From assembly GCA_965651695.1 (NCBI GenBank), contig CBFGTI010000010.1:1-64000 (forward strand): a stretch of DNA of 64,000 nucleotides, in the 5' to 3' direction. Below the pieces are notes generated by a model. The model was not told the origin of the DNA. It made no database searches and was given only the letters and a program-made list of their open reading frames with translations. A program made the position numbers and the translations under genes. Shown here in pieces: positions 14,777-22,301 of this stretch (the stretch's first letter is position 1; each line of letters opens with the position of its first letter). The DNA is from Imperialibacter sp965651695 (lineage in GTDB: Bacteria; Bacteroidota; Bacteroidia; Cytophagales; Cyclobacteriaceae).

Positions 14777-17458
14777 ATGAAGAAAGTAGTTGTAATGTTG
14801 GCGATGCTCCTAACTTATGCGTCGCTTGATGTGAATGGTCAGATTCGCCCCGGGCTACGGGTGGGAGGTAGTTCATCCACTGGTTTTCAGGTGGATTATA
14901 ATAATCCGAAGGAATATGAGATTGCAGAAATAGAGGTAGTAGGATCTGAATTCCTCGACAAGAATTCAATCATTTCGATTTCAGGGCTGAGCGTTGGGCA
15001 GAAAGTAAAGATACCGGGCGATGCAATTTCCGGCGCTATCAAAAAACTTTGGAATCAGGGCATTTTGGGAGACGTGTCCATTTTTGTAAGCAAGGTCGAA
15101 GGCAACCGTGTTTTTCTGACCATCGAGCTCAAAGAACGGGCCCGGCTTACGAAATTTACCTTTGAAGGATTAAATAAAACGCAGAAAAGCGATATAGAAG
15201 ACGAAATTAAGCTGATTAGAGGAAGAGTGGTAACCGATGCGGTTTTAAAAAACACCGAGCTAATCATAAAAAAGTACCTTCAGGAGAAGGGTTATCTCAA
15301 TGCAGAAGTGCGAATTGTGCAGCAAAAAGACACGCTGCTGTCCAATAGTGTTCAGCTAAAAATAACGGTGAACAAGAATCATAAAGTAAAGGTGGAGGAA
15401 ATCATTTTTACGGGCAATGATCTTTTTACCGATGCCAAGCTTAAATCGAAAATGAAAAACACGGGTGAAAAGGTGCGGTTTACACTCGTGAGAGACATTG
15501 TTGGCAGAGCGTTTAACATTTTTAAGCCGAAGGAGGTAAAATCTTTCGTTACTTCCAAGAAGCCGTTCGGCTGGAAGGAGTTCAGAGGCTACCTGCACAA
15601 CAACGCGAAACTGAACGTATTTAAATCAGCCAAGTTTCTGGAGGCCAAATACGAGGAGGACAAGAAAAGCCTTATTGCCTTCTACAATTCAAAAGGATAC
15701 CGCGATGCCGAAATAGTAGCAGACTCCGTAGTAAAAAAGGACAAGACAGTTGCTGTTTACCTAACGGTAGAAGCCGGAAGAAGGTACTACTTTGGCGACA
15801 TAAACTGGTCGGGTAACTATGTTTACGATGCGGCAACGCTCGACAGGGTGCTTGGTATAAAAAAAGGTGATGTGTACGACATGGAGCTTGTACAAAAAAA
15901 GCTCACTTATAACCCCGAGGGTATCGACATCAGCTCGCTGTATATGGACGACGGCTACCTGTTTTTCGACGTACAGCCCGTGGAGGTGAAAATTGACGGT
16001 GATAGCATCGACTTAGAAATGCGTATCATGGAAGGTGCGCAGGCCACTTTGGATAAGGTGACTGTGTCGGGCAACGACCGTACCAACGACCACGTTGTAA
16101 TACGGGAGCTTCGAACACTGCCCGGCCAGAAGTTTAGCCGCCGCGAGCTTATTCGTACGCAGCGGGAGCTTGCGCAGCTTGGCTACTTCAACCCCGAAAC
16201 AGTAACACCCAAGGTGGTGCCCAACCCAGCCAAGGAAACAGCCGATATTGAGTGGCAGGTAGAAGAACGGCCCAGCGACCAGATTGAACTTTCGGGTGGC
16301 TGGGGTGGCCCTATCGGATTCGTGGGCACACTGGGGGTTGTATTCAACAACTTCTCCATACGCAAAATACCGTATCCGAAGCAGTGGAGCCCGCTGCCTG
16401 TGGGCGACGGACAAAAACTGGCCGTGAGGTTCCAGGCCAATGGCAAGCGCTTTCAAACCTACTCGGTTTCGTTCTCCGAGCCATGGCTTGGCGGCAGAAA
16501 ACCCAATTCCTTTGGCTTGTCGTACAGCTATTCTGTTCAAAGGCAGTATAGGACGTTTGCAGCGAGAGACAACGACCTATCCGGAACATTGGGCGTGCAG
16601 GGGATTACCGCCAGTTTAGGCCGCCGGGTAACCTGGCCTGATGACTTCTTTACACTTAGCAACTCCCTTTCTTATTTGAAATATGTGTTGGATAGATATG
16701 GAGCAAGTTTTGGCGGAAGTGCGTTAGGGTTTACTGACGGTACTGCCAACAGCTTCACCTTTAACACAACGCTTGCCCGCAACAGCGTGGATCAGCCTAT
16801 GTACCCAAGGTCGGGCTCCAGCATTTCGCTTAGCGCATCGTTTACCCCGCCCTACTCGCTTATCAGAGGTACGAGCCTTGCGGATGCCCCGCCTGAGGAA
16901 AAGTACAAATGGGTGGAGTATCACAAATGGATGTTCGACTCGTGGTATTACCTGAAGCTGGTGGGCGACCTGGTGCTGGTAAACCGGGTGCACATAGGAG
17001 TAATTGGTTCGTATGATAAAAACAGCCCTGGCACGCCTTTTGAAAGGTTCTCTCTGGGAGGTGATGGATTGGCCGGGCAGAACTTCATACTTGCAACTGA
17101 TATTATCGGGTTGAGGGGATATCCGAACAACTCATTGCGGCCGTACGACACGAAAAATGAAATCTCTGGGGGCACCGTGTTTAATAAGTTTGTATTTGAA
17201 CTCAGATATCCGGTTTCGCTGGCGCAGTCGGCCACCATATACCTTCTCACATTTGCCGAAGGCGGCAACAACTGGAATGTGTTGGGCGACTACAACCCTT
17301 ATAATTTGTACAAGTCGGCAGGTTTTGGTGTGAGGGTGTTTATGCCGGCCTTTGGTTTGTTGGGTGTAGACTACGGATACGGATTCGACACCGTGCCGGG
17401 TGCATCTTCCAGAAGCGGTGGGCAGTTCCACTTCTCTATCGGACAGCAAATTCGTTAA
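14777..17458 (+). CDS. bamA: Outer membrane protein assembly factor BamA
   Basis: Essential Omp85 protein that folds and inserts beta-barrels into the outer membrane. The 893 residues comprise a signal peptide (cleaved after VNG, before QIRPG), five POTRA domains covering roughly residues 50-460 (each with a pattern such as EIAEIEVVGSEFLD or KVEEIIFTGNDLF), and a C-terminal barrel. The barrel includes the conserved FERFSLGGDGL segment near 755 and RLRGYPNNS-like GLRGYPNNSL, and ends with an aromatic-rich final strand (GGQFHFSIGQQIR). It follows uppS directly and precedes two Skp-type chaperones, the canonical order. Confidence 0.96.
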   Translation: MKKVVVMLAMLLTYASLDVNGQIRPGLRVGGSSSTGFQVDYNNPKEYEIAEIEVVGSEFLDKNSIISISGLSVGQKVKIPGDAISGAIKKLWNQGILGDVSIFVSKVEGNRVFLTIELKERARLTKFTFEGLNKTQKSDIEDEIKLIRGRVVTDAVLKNTELIIKKYLQEKGYLNAEVRIVQQKDTLLSNSVQLKITVNKNHKVKVEEIIFTGNDLFTDAKLKSKMKNTGEKVRFTLVRDIVGRAFNIFKPKEVKSFVTSKKPFGWKEFRGYLHNNAKLNVFKSAKFLEAKYEEDKKSLIAFYNSKGYRDAEIVADSVVKKDKTVAVYLTVEAGRRYYFGDINWSGNYVYDAATLDRVLGIKKGDVYDMELVQKKLTYNPEGIDISSLYMDDGYLFFDVQPVEVKIDGDSIDLEMRIMEGAQATLDKVTVSGNDRTNDHVVIRELRTLPGQKFSRRELIRTQRELAQLGYFNPETVTPKVVPNPAKETADIEWQVEERPSDQIELSGGWGGPIGFVGTLGVVFNNFSIRKIPYPKQWSPLPVGDGQKLAVRFQANGKRFQTYSVSFSEPWLGGRKPNSFGLSYSYSVQRQYRTFAARDNDLSGTLGVQGITASLGRRVTWPDDFFTLSNSLSYLKYVLDRYGASFGGSALGFTDGTANSFTFNTTLARNSVDQPMYPRSGSSISLSASFTPPYSLIRGTSLADAPPEEKYKWVEYHKWMFDSWYYLKLVGDLVLVNRVHIGVIGSYDKNSPGTPFERFSLGGDGLAGQNFILATDIIGLRGYPNNSLRPYDTKNEISGGTVFNKFVFELRYPVSLAQSATIYLLTFAEGGNNWNVLGDYNPYNLYKSAGFGVRVFMPAFGLLGVDYGYGFDTVPGASSRSGGQFHFSIGQQIR

Positions 17459-17469
17459 CGGCTTAGTTT

Positions 17470-18006
17470 ATGAAAAAAAGCGTCTTTATTCTATTTGTGT
17501 TAAGTTTACCGATAAGTTCTACCTTTGCCCAGAAATTTGGCTATGTAGACACGGGATATATCCTTAACCAAATGCCGGACTACCGGGAGGCGCAGGGCGA
17601 AATTGATAAGCTGTCACGCTCGTGGGAGGAAGAGGTGAAAAAAATGTTCCAGGAGGTAGAGCAGATGGAAATAGCTTACCAGGCCGAGGAGGTTCTTTTG
17701 ACCGAGGAGATGAAAAAAGACCGGCGGGCGGAGATCGACCGGAAGATGAAGGAAGTAAAAGATTATCAGAAGAAGGTTTTTGGGTTTGAAGGCCTTTTTT
17801 TTCTTAAGAAAAAGGAGCTGATAAAGCCCGTGCAGGACAAAATTTGGGAGGCAGTAGAAAAGGTGGCCAAAAACAACCGGCTTGCCATAATGTTTGATAA
17901 ATCGGGTGAGCTTGTGATGATTTACACCGACCCCATCCACGATTACACCGATTATGTTTTGGAAGAACTTGGCCTGGCCAATGAAAATGATGTTATTAAA
18001 AATTAA
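17470..18006 (+). CDS. OmpH/Skp family periplasmic chaperone, first copy
   Basis: A 178-residue periplasmic protein with a signal peptide (SVFILFVLSLPISSTFAQ) and the conserved start of the mature part, KFGYVDTGYILNQMPDY. The middle (residues 40-110) is a long charged coiled coil typical of Skp tentacles. Skp trimers hold unfolded outer-membrane proteins for BamA, encoded just upstream. It is one of two tandem copies, as usual in Bacteroidota. The C-terminal DPIHDYTDYVLEELGL differs from copy two, so the two chaperones may not be equivalent. Confidence 0.9.
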   Translation: MKKSVFILFVLSLPISSTFAQKFGYVDTGYILNQMPDYREAQGEIDKLSRSWEEEVKKMFQEVEQMEIAYQAEEVLLTEEMKKDRRAEIDRKMKEVKDYQKKVFGFEGLFFLKKKELIKPVQDKIWEAVEKVAKNNRLAIMFDKSGELVMIYTDPIHDYTDYVLEELGLANENDVIKN

Positions 18007-18019
18007 AAAAACGAAAGTC

Positions 18020-18541
18020 ATGAAATTAAAAAGCTTGCTATTAAGCGCATTTGTACTTTTTGCTGTAGCCGCTGCCGCGCAGGATGTTAAAATTGGATAT
18101 ACCAATGTAGACTATGTGCTGAGCCAAATGCCCGAAGCAAAACAAATAGAAGCCGACCTGAAGGCATACGAAACACAGCTTCAGAACCGTCTGCAAGCCA
18201 AAATACAGGAGTTCCAAACCAAGGGCCAGGCATTCCAGAGTGGTTACCAGACCATGTCGGATATTGAAAGATCCGACAAGCAGGAAGAGCTTCAAAACCT
18301 GCAGGCATCTATTGAGAAGTTTCAGCGTGAGGCCCAGGTGTCGCTTCAGGACAAAGAAGTACAGCTGTTGCAACCTGCGTATGACAAAATTCAAAAGGCT
18401 ATAGATGACGTAGCAGCTGAAAATGGTTACACGCATGTTTTCAGAGCTGAAGCGCTGTTGTTTGCCAAAGAGACTGATGAAATTTCGGTGCTTGTGCTAA
18501 AGAAGATGGGCGTTACACCTAAAGAGCCACAGGGAAACTAA
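18020..18541 (+). CDS. OmpH/Skp family periplasmic chaperone, second copy
   Basis: A 173-residue Skp-like protein with signal peptide (LKSLLLSAFVLFAVAAAAQ) and mature start VKIGYTNVDYVLSQMPEA, a glutamine-rich coiled coil (about residues 45-115) and the conserved VLQKAI-like DKIQKAIDDVAAENGYTHVF end. The ATG at 18020 lies 13 bases after copy one. It closes the nadK-to-ompH run; glutamate racemase, often the next gene in relatives, is absent here. Confidence 0.92.
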   Translation: MKLKSLLLSAFVLFAVAAAAQDVKIGYTNVDYVLSQMPEAKQIEADLKAYETQLQNRLQAKIQEFQTKGQAFQSGYQTMSDIERSDKQEELQNLQASIEKFQREAQVSLQDKEVQLLQPAYDKIQKAIDDVAAENGYTHVFRAEALLFAKETDEISVLVLKKMGVTPKEPQGN

Positions 18542-18566
18542 GCTGGAATTTGCTAAGAAATATTAA

Positions 18567-18596
18567 AGAAGGCGTCTGAGGAGGACGCCTTTTTTG
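18567..18596 (+). terminator. Intrinsic terminator after the bamA-ompH run
   Basis: AAGGCGTC (18569-18576) pairs with GACGCCTT (18584-18591) across a seven-base loop, and the right arm runs into a T6 tract. It lies 25 bases after the last ompH stop codon. Confidence 0.9.
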
Positions 18597-18820
18597 ATTG
18601 GGAAGCCTTGCCAGAATGTGCTGCTGAAATGGGATCAGGCAAAAGCTGTGGGCCGCCACGAAAGACTGAAGGCCTGGATGCTGTTTGATTCCACGGGGAC
18701 TTTGAAGATCGCTAGGTGTGCAAATGTCTGGATTCCCGGGATTGATCCATAAACGGGTCATAGCCCCGATTGACAATCAAACACGACGGCTTTTCGAAGC
18801 GGCAAAAAATGACCTCGAGC

Positions 18821-19435
18821 CTAAAAAATACTGTAAGTAGCCACTTTTTGCACGAACTCCACCAATACCGCCGGATGCAGGTAAATGCTGAAGCCGATTC
18901 CTACCAAAGCACCGGTTAAATGCGCCATATGATTCACGTTGTCGCTCATTTGCTTCGCCTGGTTAACAGAATAGATCAGGTAGAGCGCTCCCAGCAGAAA
19001 ACCAGGCAGGCAAAGCAGCCCGTACAAACATATTTTGTTTAGCGGATTAAAAAGTATGCTGCAAAACACCACGGCCGTAACGCCACCGGATGCCCCCAGC
19101 GATTGGTAGTGAATGCTGTTGCGATTCATAAAATAAGTGGGCAAGTCGGATAGCACAATGGCTGCCAGGTAAAACACGATAAAACCCGTACTGCTGCCCG
19201 AATAGTAGCCCACGATTTGTTCGGCGGCCTGTCCGAAGAAGAAAAACGTAAACATGTTGAAACCGAGGTGCATCCAGTTGCTGTGCACAAAGCCAGAGGT
19301 AAGGAAACGCCAGTATTCTTTCTTTTGCCCAATGGCGTAGGGGCTCATGGTGAGCTTATAAAGTAAAATGGGATTGTTAAACGCCATTATGGATATGATG
19401 ACGGTTATGATGATGAGGATAAGGGTGGCACTCAT
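18821..19435 (-). CDS. Rhomboid family intramembrane serine protease
   Basis: A 204-residue protease with six membrane helices. It shows the rhomboid features FVHSNWMHLGFNM (loop 1 and helix 2), the nucleophile motif LGASGGVTA with Ser116, and NHMAHLTGALVG, where His172 completes the Ser-His dyad. It cleaves transmembrane segments of unknown substrates. It is the last gene of the minus-strand run that starts at manA; 55 bases separate it from the polyprenyl synthetase gene. The 280-base gap downstream holds the terminator of the converging ompH run and no gene that I recognise. Confidence 0.9.
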   Translation of the reverse strand: MSATLILIIITVIISIMAFNNPILLYKLTMSPYAIGQKKEYWRFLTSGFVHSNWMHLGFNMFTFFFFGQAAEQIVGYYSGSSTGFIVFYLAAIVLSDLPTYFMNRNSIHYQSLGASGGVTAVVFCSILFNPLNKICLYGLLCLPGFLLGALYLIYSVNQAKQMSDNVNHMAHLTGALVGIGFSIYLHPAVLVEFVQKVATYSIF

Positions 19436-19490
19436 TGGGGAAAGTTATCAGTTAGGGGTTGGAAGAATTAATTGGAAAGGCTTCATAAGG

Positions 19491-20465
19491 TCAATTTTCC
19501 CTAGCGATCAGATAGTTGGCAAAATCGTATAAGCGCTGCTTTTTATCGGCAGGTAGTCGTAGATTTTCGAGTTGGTGAAATGCTTCGGCAAACAGCTGGT
19601 TTATCTTTTGCTCAGCTGCTTCTTTCACGCTGCTCCGGTCGTAGATAGCCTTTACTGCATTTACCTTTTCCTGCTTGTCAAAGTTTTTGGTAAGCAGCCA
19701 GTTCTCAAGCTGTCTTCTGTCGTCGCCGTGAGCCTGATCGAGTGCTTTAATGAGCAAAAAAGTCTTTTTGTTGGCAATGATATCACCGCCCGCCTGCTTC
19801 CCAAACTTCGCCTGGTCTCCATAAACATCGAGCAGATCATCTTTGAGCTGAAAGCCGGTGCCTATGTTTTCGCCAAACTTTTTCAGCATTTCAGCATCGG
19901 CAGGGTTGGCATCGCCCAAAATAGCGCCGAGTTCCAGACTAAACCCCAGAAGGACCGCCGTTTTTAGCCTGATCATCTCGAGGTACTCCTCTTCCGAGAC
20001 CCGGCTCACCGATTCAAAGTTCATGTCGATTTGCTGCCCTTCGCAAACCTCAGAGGCACATTTATTGAAGGAACTGATGACCTGGCTGAGCTTGGCGGAA
20101 GGCACGTGGAGCAGCAAGTCGTAGGCTTTTACGAGCATGGTATCGCCGGAAAGAATTGCCACGTTGTGGTTCCACTTTTCGTGCACGGTTGGCTTCCCTC
20201 TTCTCAGCGGAGCCCGATCCATGATGTCGTCGTGCATAAGCGTGAAGTTATGAAAGACCTCCACAGCCAGGGCCGGTCGTGCTACTTCTTCCGGATTGTC
20301 TTTATACAAATGGTAGGCAATCAGCACAAGAATAGGCCTAAGCCTTTTGCCTCCAAGAGAAAGTATGTAAGTAATGGGGTCGTACAGTTCTTTCGGGTGC
20401 TGCCCAAAATCAATGTTTTCCAGCTCTTTGTTTAGCAGGCTTGCGTAGTAATCGAGTTCTTTCAA
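19491..20465 (-). CDS. Polyprenyl synthetase (trans-isoprenyl diphosphate synthase)
   Basis: Elongates isoprenyl diphosphates by head-to-tail addition of IPP. The 324-residue protein shows LGGKRLRPILVL, the first Asp-rich motif FTLMHDDIMDRAPLRRG, GQQIDMNFE and the second Asp-rich motif GFQLKDDLLDVYGD. It could make geranylgeranyl diphosphate for the carotenoid cluster further along, or a longer chain for quinones; product length cannot be read with confidence. No ATG fits. A TTG at 20465, one base after the upstream stop codon, gives the family N-terminus KELDYYASLLNKEL and is preferred over a TTG 12 codons upstream inside the neighbouring gene. Confidence 0.88.
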   Translation of the reverse strand: MKELDYYASLLNKELENIDFGQHPKELYDPITYILSLGGKRLRPILVLIAYHLYKDNPEEVARPALAVEVFHNFTLMHDDIMDRAPLRRGKPTVHEKWNHNVAILSGDTMLVKAYDLLLHVPSAKLSQVISSFNKCASEVCEGQQIDMNFESVSRVSEEEYLEMIRLKTAVLLGFSLELGAILGDANPADAEMLKKFGENIGTGFQLKDDLLDVYGDQAKFGKQAGGDIIANKKTFLLIKALDQAHGDDRRQLENWLLTKNFDKQEKVNAVKAIYDRSSVKEAAEQKINQLFAEAFHQLENLRLPADKKQRLYDFANYLIAREN

Positions 20466-20466
20466 T

Positions 20467-21051
20467 CTATTGTCCGTTAAGTGGTGCGATCGCACCTTCA
20501 AATTTGCCTAAAAACTTCCGGAAGTAGTCGCAATTATTGGAAACGATTTCGGGCCTTAGTTGTTTGAAGATCTCCGCATTATGCGATTGGTTGTATCTGC
20601 CTTTAGCGGCATGCTGTAACAGTCCTTTCGGGTCCGGAATGTCTTGCGGGCGATCTGTTATTTCAACCTTTACCTCATACATCGCCCGAAAAACTTCTAA
20701 ATCAGCCAGGATCAAAGCCTCAAGCTCGTAGATGTTTAACAGCAAAAGGCCTCGTTTGTCTACAATTCTATTGAACGCTGAAAAGTTGGATTTGCGAAAT
20801 TTCATGTTGGCAGCATATTCTGGCATGCCCTTGACTGCGTCCAAATCGCGGACAAATAGCACCAGGTCGGGTTTTTCGACTTCAAATTCTCTACGCAAGA
20901 TTCGCTTCAAGCCTCCGGCGGCCCTCGCATCTAACTGGCTACCGTGAATACCCCGCAAAAAACTCTTGTAGGTGCCAGGATACTCTTTAGAGAGCAGATT
21001 GCCCACGGCGCCAGTATCAGTGGGGTATTCACCAACCAGCCCAACAGTCAT
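20467..21051 (-). CDS. TOPRIM-like (DUF4276/RloB-type) protein paired with an AAA ATPase
   Basis: A 194-residue protein that starts TVGLVGEYPTDTGAVGNLL. It has an early Glu (residue 8) and a DxD pair at 69 and 71 (LFVRDLDAV), with a following hydrophobic IYELEALILAD helix; this spacing matches TOPRIM-like folds of the DUF4276/RloB families. Such proteins act as nucleases or toxins in AAA-ATPase systems such as PARIS and AbiL. The ATG shares a base with the TAA of the ATPase gene (TAATG), so translation is coupled. Family assignment is from motifs only and metal-dependent nuclease activity is inferred. It is not needed by its metabolic neighbours and looks like an accessory insertion. Confidence 0.6.
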   Translation of the reverse strand: MTVGLVGEYPTDTGAVGNLLSKEYPGTYKSFLRGIHGSQLDARAAGGLKRILRREFEVEKPDLVLFVRDLDAVKGMPEYAANMKFRKSNFSAFNRIVDKRGLLLLNIYELEALILADLEVFRAMYEVKVEITDRPQDIPDPKGLLQHAAKGRYNQSHNAEIFKQLRPEIVSNNCDYFRKFLGKFEGAIAPLNGQ

Positions 21052-22301
21052 TAAATAACAAAATTTTCAAGATCCGAGTACTTCCAGTAGTCGCTAAGAA
21101 ATCCCTCATCCTTCATATAAACATGCGCTTTTGCGATTTCGTCCTTGCTCATGTGTCTCAACTTGGTGCCGTCGTTCGTCATTTCGGCAATGATGATCCT
21201 GTTTAGTTCATCCGGACTTAAAATGTCAAGTACCTGTGGGGAATGGGTTGTGAGTATAATTTGTTTCCGTTCGGATTGCTCTTTTATAAACTGCATTAAC
21301 AGGTGGAGCTGGTGCGGGTGAATGCCGAGTTCTGGCTCTTCAAGCAAAAAGAGACTTGATCTATCTAAAAGAATCTCTGTACATAAAAGGAATATTCTTT
21401 TGGTACCGTCTGAAAGATTAAGCCAGGAATGCCATTGCCCATTAATCAAAAACTCATACTGTAAATTTTCTATGCTGATTTGGTCTCCGTTCAAACGAAA
21501 ATTAAGGGAATCCCGAATTCTAACTTCCTTAATAGGTAACACGTTGTACAAAATGCTAATTTCAGACGATACTAGGGCATTAATTTCTTCTAAAAAGGTG
21601 CTTTTGATATCTTCGTAAGCCTCCGTTAACGATTTCTCCTTTTTTATGGTTATTGGGTCATCATAAATGGACGCTAGAAGCATGGGGATCTGTATAAGGC
21701 TTGAAATCGAGCATAAATTATTGGCAAGCCCGAGAACGTTGAATGAAGAATCGATGCTTACATTCGCGGGGCTCTCAAGAGCATCCAATTCCTTTTGAAA
21801 AGTGTACGCGAAAAGCTCTTTTTCTAAAAGGAAGTTTATTTTTTCATGAACCTTAGTCAGTATTTCAGACGGGATCAAGCTGGTAGGAAGCTTTTTTTCC
21901 TCAAGAAATTCCTCGCGCCCATTTAGGAAGTAGGATAGTTTATAGCTTATAAATGGATCTCTTATAAGATATCGTTTAGAAGAATCTCGTTCGTCGTAAA
22001 ACACAATTTCCTTCAAAGAGAGGTCCCTTTTTAGCTTGACCACCCATTCATGAGTCTGTTCTTTGCCATCAATCTCTCGTTTTATAGCTAGTGAAGAGAA
22101 AAAGTCATTTTTTATCTGAGAGAGAATCTCTTTTGGCGCAAAATCAAGCGCATGGGACAAGTATTCCAAAAAATTCGTCTTCCCACTGCCATTGGCCCCA
22201 ATGATAATATTTAATCCAGGCTGAAAGTCGATTTCAGCACGTCGAAGGGATTTGTACCCTTCTACTTCAACAGACTTTAAATAAAACTCGCTGTTATCCA
22301 T
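21051..22301 (-). CDS. AAA family ATPase (ABC/SMC-like, OLD-related) of a two-gene system
   Basis: A 416-residue ATPase of the AAA15/AAA21 type. Walker A is GANGSGKT (residues 35-42) after the typical YKSLRRAEIDFQPGLNIIIG opening; the signature-like LNLSDGTKRIFLL, the Walker B LFLLEEPELGIHPHQ and the switch histidine TTHSPQVLD follow near the C-terminus. The centre (about 60-270) is an insertion with low similarity to anything recognisable, likely a coiled-coil or sensor region. The gene is visibly more A+T-rich than its neighbours, overlaps rnr by 8 bases, and is coupled to the TOPRIM-like gene. The combination suggests an anti-phage or toxin-type module; a role in DNA repair remains possible. 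Confidence 0.8.
   Translation of the reverse strand: MDNSEFYLKSVEVEGYKSLRRAEIDFQPGLNIIIGANGSGKTNFLEYLSHALDFAPKEILSQIKNDFFSSLAIKREIDGKEQTHEWVVKLKRDLSLKEIVFYDERDSSKRYLIRDPFISYKLSYFLNGREEFLEEKKLPTSLIPSEILTKVHEKINFLLEKELFAYTFQKELDALESPANVSIDSSFNVLGLANNLCSISSLIQIPMLLASIYDDPITIKKEKSLTEAYEDIKSTFLEEINALVSSEISILYNVLPIKEVRIRDSLNFRLNGDQISIENLQYEFLINGQWHSWLNLSDGTKRIFLLCTEILLDRSSLFLLEEPELGIHPHQLHLLMQFIKEQSERKQIILTTHSPQVLDILSPDELNRIIIAEMTNDGTKLRHMSKDEIAKAHVYMKDEGFLSDYWKYSDLENFVI

Noticed and set aside
18519..18776. 85-residue minus-strand ORF over the ompH 3' end and terminator
   Set aside because: It overlaps the coding end and the terminator of the second ompH gene and has no recognisable domain; the gap is better explained as non-coding with a fragment of a palindromic repeat.
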